A DNA stretch of 64,000 bases from Drosophila persimilis (GCF_003286085.1 NW_020825312.1:186001-250000), one strand, 5' to 3'. Shown: positions 23,061-36,811, numbered from the stretch's first letter. Notes: generated by a model not told the origin, from the sequence alone. A program made the numbers and translations.

Positions 23061-25930
23061 ATAAAACTCAAATAAAATAGTTCATTAGGTGGAAAGATGA
23101 TGAACGGAGGGCAAGAGTTAACATTAGACAATTACTAGCGGTTGTGAGGGCTCTTCTTCCACTCCATCTCTCTCTCTTGAGAGATCCCCCAAACCATTAA
23201 GCGATAAGTATTCATAGTTGTTTCCTGTCACTTGCCCAGAGTTCATGATTTCGGCTGCGCATAAACCTACTTTTTAGTGGCGTAACCGACCCGAGACCCC
23301 AGACCCCAGCCCCTGGGATGGGGCTGAACTATTCGCCCACACAACTGTCGTTCCTTCCGCACCCAAACCCAAACGCCATCACATTGGGGAGCATCCGTGT
23401 CGTTCCCAAATGAACGCGTTCGCAGTGCTTAAAGTTTGTTACTCGAAATGCATTTTATATGGCCCGTTAGCCGTTACATTTGTGTTTGCATTGGCCCGCG
23501 GGTATTCATTAAAGTTGAGGGCTCCCTCCATTCATACATACACTTTATAGATATAGCATATAGCGCTCGTACATACGTATACACGCCATGCCAGACTTTA
23601 AGCTGACTGACAATATTCTGGCTGGAGCAGAGGATGGCTCAGGGCCCAGGACGCAGGGCACAGGGCAGGACAAGTTAGTTTTTGGCGTCGGGGAAAAAAC
23701 TAAAAAGGAAATTAAAGGAAAATTTTGCGTCGCTGTGCTCTCCTGGTTTGAGTAATGGAACTTTTGTCGGGTCGCAATGGGAAGTGGGATATGGAACTAG
23801 AACTGGGTCTGGGTCTGGCTCTGGTTCTGGCTCTGGCTCTGGCTCTGAGGGCGACGAATGGATAGACAGCTCAGACGTTTCGAGTTGGCTTATTACATGG
23901 CCCAACTCCTCTGCTCAGCTGGCTATGGGATTTGTTTGTGTGCCTGGCCAAAAACTTATTAGACAGTCGGAAATTGAATATTGTTCCTGCAAAACTGTTA
24001 AATGTTCGTCCCAGGCTCCTCTGTCACTCGGCTGTTTCCTGTTTTCGTCCTTCTCTGTGTGTGTGTGTGTGTGTGCCTGAAATTCGTGCGGTTTTCCTCA
24101 ATCTCTCATCCGTCTGACTTTCAAATTGTTTTGCTATGCATACTATGCTGGAAAGGGCAACTAATTAGAGCAATGTGCAGCAAAAGTTCCCCCCCCCCCC
24201 CCCCCCCCCCCCCTCGCCACGCCCCGCAGCCATCGGCTAATGTGTGAAAAGACAGCCGGGGAAAGGATGATGTGCTCGGTAATCCGGATTAGATTGTGGA
24301 TCAGGAAGTGCTCTGCATGCAGGTCGTTCCCGAGGAAGGACTTAGTTATTCCCCGAGGGGGCTTATCGTCGAGAACAGTTCGTTCTGTGGCTTATGGCGA
24401 AAGGTCATCTCAGGCATGATGCACTGTTTCATTGGTTTCCAACTAATCAAATTTGGCCAAATTTGGTGGAGGGGGGGAAGGGTGGCTCCTGCCTGCCACT
24501 TTGTTAATTTGTTGTAAGCAAGATTCTACAAAACCAGATGAAATCCCTACCAAGCAGCCGTTGCCATGGCACCTGCCCCACCGCGAATTCAGTTGAGTGC
24601 AAGCATATCTGCAGGCGAGTCGAGCAGAGTCGAGCAGAGTCGAGTCCGCTCATTAGTTACATATATTCTGGTCCCATATCAGATAAGCTCATTAGCGTGC
24701 TGTACGTAACAAAGTTGTTCGCCAGCGAAATCGCGTATACGCAGCGTATGCACTCCGCTCCGCGGAGATACACATGTACGGCGGCGCTTTAAGGGCGAAA
24801 CGAAACCAAAGTCTGCCTTTGGGGCTAGAACTCCAGCTCCAGCTACCTGGAGCTTATTAAAGCCCTTCTCATTGTAGACGCTTTCAAAGCGATTTTCGTT
24901 TCGTTTCGTCTTGGGTCTTTGGTCTCTTTTTGTTGTATTTCCTATTGCTGGCTCTGTCTTTCATCTTCATCTTATGCCTGTCTCTGTCTTAATGCCTCTT
25001 GAGTGCTCCGCTTGGCTGGGCTTAAACTCTTTTTGCTGGCATTTCAACGCTGCAGCAGTCTGCAATTTCTTCTTCCAACTGCCACTTTGCATTCCCTCAC
25101 ACACGCACACGGAAAGACTCCAAATTGAACTTCAATCTTCCCTTTTTTCTCTCTCTCTGGCAACACCAACACAAAAACACAAACGCATGTAAATTGGCCA
25201 ATTTTGCACTGACTCCTTCCCCCCTACGCCCTGCCACGCCCCCCCTTCCGTCTCTGGCAGCTACTTCTGCCAGGAACAGAAGAAAATACATAAACGAGAA
25301 ATCCTTTTCTTTTCGTTTCGTTTCGTTTCGTTTTCTCCTTTTGATTTGTAGCTGGCGCGCACTTTTGTTGATTTATCTTGGCCTCTGCCGCTGCCGCTGC
25401 CTCTGCCTCTGCCTCTGCCTCTGCATCTGCATCTGGTGCTGCTTCCTTTGCATTTTATTTGCCATTTGCCTGACAGTCGCTGAGCCGCCGCTCTGCTCCT
25501 CCCAGGGCTCTCCGGGGATATGCATTTTGCCAAAAAAACAAAAAAAACCAGCTCGAGGAATATGAATATTGGCATTATGGGGCTAAAAGCTTGCTTGCTC
25601 GGCAATCGAGGACATAAAGGTTATGAGAACTCCACGGAGTATAGTGGAGCAGCTCTGGCAATTATCGCTGAAAATCGCATTCAATTTCTAATCACAAATG
25701 ATGTGGCAGCCGTCTTGAGCCGTGGCAGCAACCTGCGTTTTAATGAAAAGTTGCGGTTATCCTTTTTCGCTCTGGAGTGCGGACCGCAACCAATTGCCGT
25801 GCCGCAAAACGTTGCTGCACAGTCAAAGTTTTAATGAAGCCACCGCTCTCTAGCAGGTGCCAGGCCACGACGAGAGGACCTGTAACATTTCTGGTTGACG
25901 AATGGCAATGGGTATCGGGAAATGGAGGCA

Positions 25931-25963
<33 letters not shown>

Positions 25964-26890
25964 CTTCAATCCAAAGCTGTGGTAAATGGCTTTCCTCTGG
26001 CCCCAATGCTAATCAAATTAGAATTCCAAAGCTTTTGCTTATGGCCTCCACGGTCCCTCCCTCCCTCCCTCTCTCCCTCTCCCTCTCTCTCTGTGTGTGG
26101 GAAATTATGAGGCATGCTACTTTTTGCGGTCAACCGAAGTTTGACGAAGGCTTGCCTTTGGGGCTGATGGTGTTGCTGATATTACTTTTCATTAATTATT
26201 TGCCACCCCTCGACATAATATTTATTTAAAATTTTAATGAGGCAGTGCGAGTGAGTGGAGGCATTAGCCATTTCTCTACCGCTGCCTCTGCCTCTGCCTG
26301 CCACCTTTTTGTGGTGGTGGTGGTGGTGCTGCTGCTGCTTTTCCTTCTGCTGTGGTTTCCTTGACAAATTTTGGTTGAACAAGCAGAGGGAGATGGCAGC
26401 ATACTTGTGCGGTTACGTGGAGAGAAGCAGAGGGAGCGGCAGAGTGCGTTGCATACTTTTCGGTGCACTTGGACAAGGACACGGCACATGATTGATGCGG
26501 CCAACAATGGCTCAGCTCCTGCTGGAGGAAAACATGGTCTTTACATGGCCATTAGATATATCATGCATATATATATCTCAAGAAATAACATTTCGTGCTT
26601 GATTCTCCAGCTTTTATTCTATGGGATTTGTGTACATATATGTACGCTTGTATGCAAACCTATTCGGGTTTGATGGCGAGCAGTAAACTTTAAGTTCGGA
26701 GTGTTTCCTAGAGCACACAGTGCCTGCTTTATTGAATTGAAGATGTGGGATTCCAACGATGATTCGGTGTGTGATTCGTTATAATTCACTTTGAACATAC
26801 ATATATTTTCCACATGTTCGCCCGGGGGGTTGGTGCGTAGTCCACGATATGAGAGCCATGTGTAGAGTGGGCTAGAGACTGCACTCCCAG
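23061..26890. other. Gene-free, probably intronic
   Basis: Contains GGGTCT/GGCTCT repeats (about 23805-23850), a GAGTCGAGCA repeat (24618-24644) and CTGCCTCTGC-type repeats (25383-25440). None of the open frames looks coding. Confidence 0.5.
24189..24213. repeat. Poly(dC) tract, 25 nt
   Basis: An uninterrupted run of 25 C. The same length recurs as poly(dG) at 31289-31313 and 36787-36811. Confidence 0.9.
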
Positions 26891-26911
26891 GGATCTCAGA
26901 GAGTCGTACCT

Positions 26912-27645
26912 GCGAGCGGCAACAACGAGTGGTAACGACGATTCGCTACACCTATCGGTAACAGCGAGTCGCTACACCGATCGGTAACAGCGAGTCGCTA
27001 CACCGATCGGTAACAGCGAGCCGTTACACCTTCCGGAACAGCGAGCCATTACACCCATCGGAAACAGCGATTCGCCACATCGATCGGCAACATCGAGTAG
27101 CTATACCGATCGGTAACAGCGAGTCGCTGCATCCATCGGCAACAGCGATTCGCTACGCCTATCGGTAACAGCGAGTAGCTACACCAATCGGTAATAGCAA
27201 GTAGCTACACCTATCGCTAACAACGAGTCGCTACACCGATCAGCGAGGCAACAGCGAGTGGTAACACCTATCGCTAACAGCGAGTCGCTACACCGATCGG
27301 TAACAGCGATTCGTTACACCGATCAGTGAGGCAACAGCGAGCCATTACACCGATCGCTAACAGCGATTCGCTACACCGATCAGCGAGGCAACAGCGAGTG
27401 GTTACACCTATCGGTAACAGCGATTCGCTACACCGATCGCTAACAGCGATTCGGTACACCGATCGCTAACAGCGTGTGGTTACACCTATCGCTAACAGAG
27501 ATTCGCTGCACCGATCGCTAGCAGCGATTCGCTACACCGATCGCTAACAGCGAGTAGCTACACCAATCGCTAACAGCGATTCGCTACACCTATCGGAAAC
27601 AGCGAGTAGCTACACCAATCGGTAACAGCGATTCGCTACATCGAT
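26912..27645. repeat. 26-bp minisatellite array
   Basis: The basic unit reads GCTACACCGATCGGTAACAG plus CGAGTC (26 bp), repeated about 28 times with many point changes. Some units are 5-6 bp longer through CGATCAGCGAGGCAAC. Variants alternate GAGTCGCT, GATTCGCT and GAGTAGCT, and CGATCGG, CTATCGG and CTATCGC. Confidence 0.9.
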
Positions 27646-29040
27646 GCGGAAACCTGCCGTTAGTCTGAACAACAGGTGATCCTTTCATTGTGGACAGGTC
27701 TAGACGGTCCTTCTTGAACCGGAATCTACACAGCTTTCGCTGCTCTTCTTTTCCCATGAATTCTATGGAAAGTTTGGATATTTATATATGGATGCATGTG
27801 CGTATAGTAGGTGCACATATTGTGCCGATTGCATAAAAACCGCAACATCTTTCTGCAACATCAGCATCGTTAACATACCTCTGTCATAGCCATGTCATAT
27901 ATCGGGCCATGTTTCTCATAGCCCAATTAGTGGGCTTTTTTGCAGATTTCCCCCAGATTTCGCCCAGTTTTCAGTTTTCTATAATTTCCATTTTGTGAAT
28001 TTTTCTGCTGCGTAGCTTTCAATTAATTTAACAATAATTTTTGCATGTATTTCATTCCCCAAAAAAATCACAAATAATTAAACCAAATAAATTTTCCTTC
28101 TATTTTGCTGTCGCTGTCGTTGTTTTTGTTATTTTTGTTGTTGCTTTTGTGCTGCACTTGCAATTTCGCATATTTTTGCGTAGCATTGTAAATGGCAAAA
28201 GGAAAACTGCCGAAGAGAAGGAAAATCAGCGAAAAATAAAAGAAAAAAAATCGCAGCTATAAATAAACGACGTCAGCGAATGGCGACAACGGCAACAACG
28301 ATGGCATGGCACTCTCCTAAGTGCCTACCTCCTAGCCTTCCCTTACACAGCCAACCCCGGCACCCCCTTTCCCTGGCCGCCCTTCCCTCCGTTGAGATGG
28401 TTACATCTCTAGACCCGAGACGGATCGGATAGACTGAGGACGGACTGCAGCGGATTCTCTTCTCTATGCCAAATGCAGTGGCCCGACCGACCGACTGCCT
28501 GCCTGCCTGCCTGCCTGGCTGCCTCCTCGTCACTCTCAAGCTGTCACTGGGCTGGGGGCAAGAACTTGGATGGATCTCTGCTGCCTCTTCTTGCGTCACA
28601 TTCTCCACTATTCGCATCCTTCTCGACGACGCTGCTCTTGGAGTGGCCTCCACTCTCGTTGGAGATTGTTTATGCAGCTCGGTCCACGCGAAGTGGTTTA
28701 TGATGCCATGGCAATGGCAACGGCAACGGCAACATTTTCAGCTTCATTGGTTGTGGCCGGGGGGCAGGGGGGGATGCACATAGTTGTGGAAACTGTGAAT
28801 TGTCCGTGGGAATTGTCTCAAGAACTGGAAAAAGAAATACGAGTACACCTCCCAGAGGGTGCGGGGACAGGGCGCCAGGACCAGATCTGGCCGATTGGGG
28901 GAAAAGCTAAACGGGGAACAGGAGCACGACAGTCAATAGTATTATTATAAAACGAGGGACAATTAGACGTTTCATCGTCAAGGATTCCTTTGAGCTGGGA
29001 AAGTGTTTTTCTCGCTTTGGTTGATTTTTCCCCAGCTCCA
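27646..29040. other. Gene-free spacer between two arrays
   Basis: Contains short Gln/Leu-type triplet-like tracts and a CTGCCTGC repeat (28494-28520). No coding exon is supported. Confidence 0.45.
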
Positions 29041-29049
29041 GATATGATA

Positions 29050-29930
29050 GATTCCCCCAGCTTCAGAGAAAATTTAAATATTCAGTTTTTAAATACAAAA
29101 ACATAGCGAAATTAAATGGAGTTCACTTTTATTCTTAAAAATTAATACATTATAAATAGGGACCATTTTAAATCGAAATACAAAGCACTTAATAATATGA
29201 AATAATATATTTAATCTGTACTAAAAATATATTTTCTTTTATATAATTCTTTTAATAATATAATATGAATTATATTTATTTAAAGTGTAAAATACGTTTT
29301 CATTTTAGTATCAGAATTGAAATGAAAAAATTTCTCTGAATTGTTTTCATATTTAGTTTAAATATATTAACTTTTATTTTTAAATATAAATGCATTAAAA
29401 ATTGCTTCTAACAAAGACCATTTTTAATAGAAATATAAAATACTCTGAAATATAATATACTAATATATTAAATCTGCACTAAAAATATATTTTATTATAA
29501 TTAATTTAAATATTAATATGAAATATAAATATTTAAAATATGTATATTTTAATTTTAATGTCAAAATTCAAATGTAAAACTTTCCCTTTCGATGTGCACT
29601 CTCGATGGAAATCCTCTGGATTATTTTCATATTTAGATTCGATATATAACATTTAATTTTTAAATATAAATGCACTAAAAAGTCTTCCTATTAATGATAA
29701 TTTTTAATCGAAATATAAAACACTTTAAAATATAATATAATAATATATTTAATCTGTGCTGAAAATATATTTTATTTTAATTAATTTAAATATATATATG
29801 AAATATAAATATTGAAAATATAAAATATAAAAAACTTTAAAAGATTACCAAGTGCACTCTCGATGAAAATCTACTCGATTCTTTTCGTATTTAGATTAAA
29901 TATACATATTTTCCTGCAAATTAAATAATC
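29050..29930. repeat. AT-rich tandem repeat, three diverged copies of about 260-280 bp
   Basis: Anchors repeat in order: AATCTGnrCTnAAAATATAT at 29213, 29471 and 29751, and TTTTAAATATAAATGCA-like and TCGATGnAAATC-like segments between them. AT content is very high. Not recognised as a known element. Confidence 0.75.
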
Positions 29931-30022
29931 TATAATTATGTTAAAGCGTTTTATGTTAATTATTAAAATCTCAAGGCGTTTTTTCTCTGGCTGCAGATTC
30001 CAGATAGAGCTCTCCAGATGTA

Positions 30023-30062
<40 letters not shown>

Positions 30063-32340
30063 AGCATTCCCCTGACTTTACATTTTTCTTCGCCAAGATT
30101 TTCTCGAAATTTCCTTTTTATTCTGTTTTCCGCCTAAGATGCATCCCTAGCCGCATGCTCTCTTCTCTTCACTTCTCCTCTCCTCTCTCTCGCCCTGCCT
30201 TTCTGTTGTGTCTGTGTATCTGAACGAAAGCATATATGTTGTCTATATATTATGTACTAAATCTGTCGTTTTCCTTCAATATGTCAGCGTTGTCGTGGTG
30301 TGTACCCGTACCCCTATCCGTACCCCTACCCTATCCCTATCCCCCCACCCAACCGCCCATCCTCGGGCGGGTCTGTTCTGTTCTGGTTGCGTTGTCGTCG
30401 TCGTCGTCGTCGTTGCTGAAATTTAATTAATGTGAAAATTTGCACAGACTGAGGCTATTTATAAGTTGTTGTAAGTGCTCGCCATGGCAGAGAGTCAACC
30501 CCTTGGCTGGGCTCCCGCCCTCCCCCCTTCCCCTTGGGCGTACCTCTGGTAAATGCCATGTGTAAATTGAAAATTGAAAATTGAATATTTTCCCTGGTTC
30601 TGGTTCTGGCTCTGGCTCCGGCTCCGGTTCCCCCCCGAAAAAAGAGTTCTGAAAACTTAACTTGATTTTCTGATGGTGGTGCTGGTGGTGCTGGTGGTGG
30701 TGGATGCTAATTTAAATATGCAAAATGTTGCATGGATTGATTTTCGGCTTTTGTTTGTGGAAGGTCGCTCCAAATTCAGAGGCGGTGGGGGGGTGGGGGG
30801 GTAGTGGAAGGACAGGTGTGCCCGGGCCACAATCAAACACTTCAAAGAGCCTCTGGAAAAGCATCTGGAGCTCTGTCAGTGCCAGGCGGTGCTCCTCGCC
30901 TGCTGCTGGCCCGGCCACGCCCATTTGCTGCTGCTGTTGCTGCCACAATTCTTGAGAGCTTCAAAGTGTGGCAGGAAGGCAGGCGGTGTGGCGGTGTGGC
31001 CAGGGGGCGGGGGACGAGTGTAATTGAATTTTGATTTAAAGTCCTTTGATATGTGTTCGGGAGCAGAGTGAAAATCACTTAGACCAGGCCATCAGAAAGC
31101 CAGCAGAACGAGAGGCACAGGATGGGGTCATTCCAATTTTATGTGGCCATGCCCCCCAGCGCCCCCCCTCCCGCAAACTCGCACAATTTATCGAAAAGTT
31201 AATCGATAAACTAAACTCTTGGTTCTTTTCGAAAAGCCAAAAACCAAATCCAATAAAAATATCTCCAAAAAGGGGGGAGGTGGTGTGTGGGGGGGGGGGG
31301 GGGGGGGGGGGGGCATGTGGAGTTGAAAAGTTGTTGCAATAATTGATTTGTTGCAGATGTTTTTTCGGGGGCTTTGTTGGCTTTGTCTGCGATTGCCAGC
31401 CATTTGCCGAATGGAATTTCCTCTCATCTCCGCGGCGGTTCCTTCACTGGTTTCCCGCTTGTTTCTATTGGTATTTTACTTTAATTACTTAGATTAAATG
31501 GAAAGTTCTGCGCCGGCGGATAGCCGTGGAAATTGCACATTTAATTAGAGCTAAATAGTTTCGGGTCGAAAGTAATTGGAATTGGAAGCGGAATCGGAAT
31601 TGGAATTGGCATTGGATTTGCTGTGGGTTTTCGGTGTGGTCTGAAAACTCTCGAAGAAGTTGTGTGGCTCTGGGGCTCTAGGCCTCTCGGCTCAAGCCCA
31701 GCGCGAACTCATTAAGGCTCCACACTCGTCCACATTTAAATAAATTGTTGTACATTTCACAGCCCCAAGAGCAGCGCGGAGCTCTTTATAATTGCCGTCT
31801 AAAAAGCACTGTGGCAAGCTCTAGGCTTGCACCGGCGACACCCCCAAACCCCAGGCCCCAGGCCCCCAAGCCCCAGGCCAGAACGCAAACGTTTTTCCTG
31901 ACTCTCGGCGGCGTTTTTCCTTTTTGGGGGGCGGTCGCGGTTGCTCCTTTGCTCTGCTGAAAGATCCCCCAAGCCAGTGCACTCCCCTAGCCAAAATGTG
32001 TTTTTGGAAGCAAAAACCAAAACAAAAAAAAAGAGATGAAAACAGAGTAGAGAAAATCCCCAATAGCAGAGCACAGTTATTTTAATTAGAAAAGAATTAA
32101 TTTGCATATTGAACAGGAAACAGAAAGAGAGGCACAGCCGAGAGAGCTAGAGAGAGGGAGAGAGGGATAGGTGAAAATATGTAGATGGATGCATGGAAAA
32201 TCATTGAAAATTTTGTCAAGAATTTGTGTGCGAATGAAAAGCGAAAAATCTGACAAAAATCCAGATAAAAATCATATCAGAATATCAGAATTCTTCTAAA
32301 AATAAATCAATAACCAATAAATGCCACAAATTTTGTAAGT
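29931..32340. other. Gene-free, probably intronic
   Basis: Includes (GT)n at about 30026-30055, a CCCTATCC/CCGTACCCC repeat at 30307-30342 and GTCGTC repeats near 30391-30412. No supported gene. Confidence 0.5.
31289..31313. repeat. Poly(dG) tract, 25 nt
   Basis: An uninterrupted run of 25 G, next to a G-rich stretch. Confidence 0.9.
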
Positions 32341-32344
32341 ATTA

Positions 32345-33500
32345 GTATTTTTAAGAATTATAATGAATTTTAGGCCAAAAATAGTTATATAATTCATCTA
32401 AAAATAAACAAAAAAACTCAATTTATTATTGTATTTATAAAAGATTAAAAAAAGGTCGAAGGTCGTGTCATTAAGGTCAAAGAATTTTGAGGGGGATATT
32501 ATTTGAACACTTTTAAAAATAAATCATAAACCCAATAAATGTTAAATGTTACAAATTATAATTATAAATATTATTTTTAAGAATTATAATGAGTTTTTGG
32601 CCAAAAATAGTTATATAATTCCTCTAAAAATAAACAAAAAAACTCAATTTATTATTGTATTTATAAAAGATTAAAAAAAGGTCGAAGGTCGTGTCATTAA
32701 GGTCAAAGAATTTTGAGGGGGATATTATTTGAACTCTTTTAAAAATAAATCATAAACCCAATAAATGTTAAATGTTACAAATTATAATTATAAATATTAT
32801 TTTTAAGAATTATAATGAATTTTAGGCCAAAAATAGTTATATAATTCCTCTAAAAATAAACAAAAAAACTCAATTTATTATTGTATTTATAAAAGATTAA
32901 AAAAGGTCGAAGGTCGTGTCATTAAGGTTGAAGAATTTTAAGGGAGATATTATTTGAATTCTTTTAAAAATACATCAAAAACCAAAACCAACAAATGTTA
33001 AATGTTATAAATTATAATTATAAATAGTATTTTTATGAATTATAATGAATTTTAGGCCAAAAATAGTTTTATAATTCCTCTAAAATGTATTATATTTATA
33101 AAAGATTAAAGAAGGTCGAAGAATTTTAAGGGGGATATTATTTGAATTCTTCTAAAAATAAATCAAAAACCCAATTAATGTTACAAATTTTTTAAGGATT
33201 AGTATTTTTATGAATTATAATGAATAGTTTTATAATTCCTCTAAAATTTATTTTATTCATAAAAGATTCAAGGTCGAAGAATTTTAAGGGGGATATTATT
33301 TGAATTCTTCTAAAAATACATCAAAAACCAAAACCGAGAAATGTTAAATGTTACAAATTATAATTATAAATAATATTTTTAATTTATAATTTTATTATAA
33401 TGAGTTTTTGGCCAAAAATAGTTATATAATTCCTCTCAAATTTATTTGATTTATAAAAGATTAAAGAAGGTTGAAGGTCGAAGAATTTTAAGGGGGACAA
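32345..33500. repeat. 226-bp AT-rich tandem array, about six copies decaying to the right
   Basis: The first three units are nearly identical, with the AGGTCGAAGGTCG segment at 32453, 32679 and 32904 (periods 226 and 225). Three further units to about 33490 are shortened and diverged. Each begins with a GAATTATAATGA-like segment and contains TTTGGCC/TTTAGGCCAAAAATAGTT. Confidence 0.9.
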
Positions 33501-34266
33501 TATTTGGTTCAATTATCCCTCCAGATTTCTAGGGTAGGGGTCCTCTTGGGGGGGTATCGATGGGGGAAGTGTTTGGTAGCTTTGAAATTACTTAAAATTA
33601 CAAATTATATTTATTATTTTTCAGACCAAACAGTGGGATATTTTCACATAAATTGAATTCAACCAAGACTCGGTTTCCGTTTCCGTTTTGCTGCCATTTT
33701 GCGCACTTTAATCACTAAGCCCTGTCTGTGCCTGGGGCTGAACATTTAGCTGGTTTCCTTTAGATTAGAATTGACACTTAATGGTGATAATCAGAGAAAA
33801 GCTTTTTGAGTCCGACCCACTGAAGCCGGCCCCAGGGCAGACGACAGGCAGGACATTGGGCGGAGGAACAACTTGACAAGGAGCAGGAAGAGCCATCGGC
33901 AGGACCCAGGCAATCAGTCAATCACTCAGTCAGCAAGTCACTCACTCACTCTCTTAGTCATTCAGTCAGTCAGTCAGTCAGTCAGTGAGGCAGTGAGGCA
34001 GTGAGGCAGTCGATCAAATGAAATCAAATCGGGATGCCAGATATCGAAGGACACTCGACTCGAGGCCCTAAATGCCCCCAAAAGCGTTAAGTGTCCTGTT
34101 GTTTATCCTTGAATATCAACAGCAACAAACGACAACATCAAAGTGACCGAAAAATTCAATTTCAATTCCGTTTTATGCGCCCAAAGGACATGCAAACTAA
34201 AACTGATTTCAAATGCAGCTCCTCAAACGGTAATCAAAGCTGCTCCATCTCCTCCAAAGAGACGGA

Positions 34267-34283
34267 GGGGGGGGGGGGGGGGG
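34267..34283. repeat. Poly(dG) tract, 17 nt
   Basis: A run of 17 G, followed by GTGGTGGGGGGG-like sequence. Confidence 0.9.
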
Positions 34284-35438
34284 TGGTGGGGGGGATTATA
34301 AAATGTGACCAGCCACCTGGTTGGCCATGTAAACGGAGAAGTTAGCCAGGGACAGGACAGTTTATCTTGAGTGGCCGGTGGTGGCTCCAAGGACTGCGCC
34401 CGGTATGCAGAGTAGATGTCTCCAAGAGCTGGGGCTGGGGCTGGGGCAGGCTCCTCCTTGCGCGCAATTTCAAGCAAATTTTTAATGATTTTTAATTGGC
34501 CATTTCTCAGAGAGCGCGAGGCCCTGCACACCACTCTTTGCTCATCTCAAAACTGTCAAACTATACAGAATTTTGTTACCGAAAGTGTCACAACAAGAGC
34601 CCGCACCAGCCCCGCCCAGCCCATCCCAGCCCCCCCTCTGAGTCATAAAGAAAACCAACGAAATTTTCACATCATCATTATCAAAACACAAACCGTGAAA
34701 ATTATCTGCTCAAGTGGAGATGCGCCTCCTGGGGGGTGGCTGATGGACCTGGCCAAGTTCTCACCCTCCCTCGGAGTAGCACACATCCCTGGTCCCCGTT
34801 CCCGTCCCCGTCTCCCGCCCCGTCCCTTGCCATTAAAGTGCTGGCCCAAAAGCATTTAGAGGGAAAACTCTGCGACGCGTCAAATGCCTCACGGGCAACA
34901 TTGTCGTTGTTCTCTCTTCTCTCTGCTCTGCTCTCTGCTCTGCTCTCTGCTCTTCATTCTCTGCTTGTAACACGGCAAATAAAAATTGAAAGCAAATGAG
35001 ACAGGAGAGACAGACATGGACACGCCGTCGGTCCTTCCAGGAAGCCAGGAACTCAGGAACCCAGGAGCGGCAGTATGGACTGGCAGCCTTCCTCATGTAT
35101 GCCAGCGAGTATCCTCCACCTCCTCTTCCTCTCTCTTGACAGCTTGCGCTAAAAACGTTGAGTGTCTTGGAGGAGGAGGAGGTGGAGAAGGTGGAGCAGA
35201 GAAGCGGGTTTACCCTCCTGGTTAGGTAATGCGTGACAGAAACACCACCACCCCCCCACAAGCGGGCCCCAACCCACCTGCCACCTGCCTCCTGCCTCCT
35301 GCCTCCTGCTTCCCATTTTGCGAATTCAAATTTGATGGCGGCTGTGGCTTCCTCTGCCTCTCATGCCCCGGCCCCGCCGCTCCGGCAGGATGTAGGGCTT
35401 GTCTATGTCGTCCCTTTATGCCTCCATTTCCTCTCTCG

Positions 35439-35460
35439 CCCCCCCCCCCCCCCCCCCCCC
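35439..35460. repeat. Poly(dC) tract, 22 nt
   Basis: An uninterrupted run of 22 C. Confidence 0.9.
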
Positions 35461-36183
35461 TGTGCTCCTGAGAGCGTGCCGCTATCCTGATCCTGACTCT
35501 GGCTGAAAGTTTAAGCGAATTAAATTATTTGCTTTTTAGATTTCAATATTTCCGCAGCTGAGATTTCAGTCAATATCTTGCTGGATGCCAGAAGGGGACA
35601 AGGGCGGGGGGCGTGGGGCGGGGGGAGAGTGCTTGTTTGCTGTATGTGGGCGTGGGCGTGGGCGTGGACGTTTGTGGAGGCGTGACTGGTCTAAATTGGG
35701 TTTTTATGATGTGTCTGTAATCATAAAATGCTTTGAGGGCAAGTATCAAGCATTTGTTGAATGTCCCCCGAAACATGAGGAGAGCCGAAACGATACCTGA
35801 CGATTATAGAAAAGGCCTGTACATGGCCTGTACATAGAGGATGCAGAAGTTCAAAGTAAATTGAGGGGATAATAGACAGATAGAAGCACTTGATGCATTT
35901 CTATGGCTGGGATTTCCATATACCAAGGGATAATTCGAGTATTTAAAACTAAAATGAATAAGAAATTAATGGGTTTTCAGCTCGAGGAAGTATATAGATA
36001 TAGTGGGGCTTGTTTAAGGACGAAAAGGACACAAATTTCATGATTTCCTCTCCCACATACGAGAATGTATCAACAGGCCAGGGAATTCAATATCAATCCA
36101 CAATTGTTATCCCTTTCTCCTCTCAGAAGCTCACCTGCCTTGCCACTTCCTGGACAAATTACCCCATCACATGGTCCCTCCCT

Positions 36184-36202
36184 CCCCCCCCCCCCCCCCC
36201 CC
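36184..36202. repeat. Poly(dC) tract, 19 nt
   Basis: An uninterrupted run of 19 C. Confidence 0.9.
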
Positions 36203-36786
36203 TCCCTCCTATCAAACTTGAAGTTGGCATGCCCCAAACTGATTATCCTCCTAGACTCTGGGAGGAGAGAGTGGCCACTCTGGCCCTGCAAATGATTTCG
36301 TAGCACGCTTTTGGGCGCTGAGCCTTTTCGGGGCTAAAAAATAAAATGTGTTCCGCCTAGTTGGGTGTGTGTTTTTTTTTTCGCTTGTGGGCTTCTTTTT
36401 CGGGTAATCACAATCATTAAAATAAATAATATACAAACAAGGAAGGACGAGGACCGTCCAGCCTGCTACGCGGCGATGCCTCTTCATCCTTTTCAGCTTT
36501 TTGTTTGGTTCCTTTTGGCCTGCCTTTTGCCATTTAAATTTCAACTCTAATTCAATTTCTTTTTGGCGCTGAGTTGGCCCTTTTTTCTACCGTGTTTCAG
36601 CCGTGTTTCTACCGTGTTTTTGCCATGTTTCTGGCCCGTCTAGGCTGCCCGGGAAAAATATCAGAATCAAGGAAATTTATTTGAGTTGAAGGAAAAACGT
36701 AAGCATGATTATTATGAAGCCACTGAAAGTTAATTTTATTGCAGGCCAAATGGAAAAGAGGACGGAATGGAGTTTCCAGGGGGGAA

Positions 36787-36811
36787 GGGGGGGGGGGGGG
36801 GGGGGGGGGGG
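36787..36811. repeat. Poly(dG) tract, 25 nt
   Basis: An uninterrupted run of 25 G. Confidence 0.9.

Noticed and set aside
27274-27459. Cys/Arg-containing peptide repeat on the minus strand
   Set aside because: Translation of the 26-bp minisatellite with no start context or splice partners.
26912-27645. Possible CRISPR-like array because of short regular repeats
   Set aside because: Repeats are directly adjacent without unique spacers, and the genome is eukaryotic.
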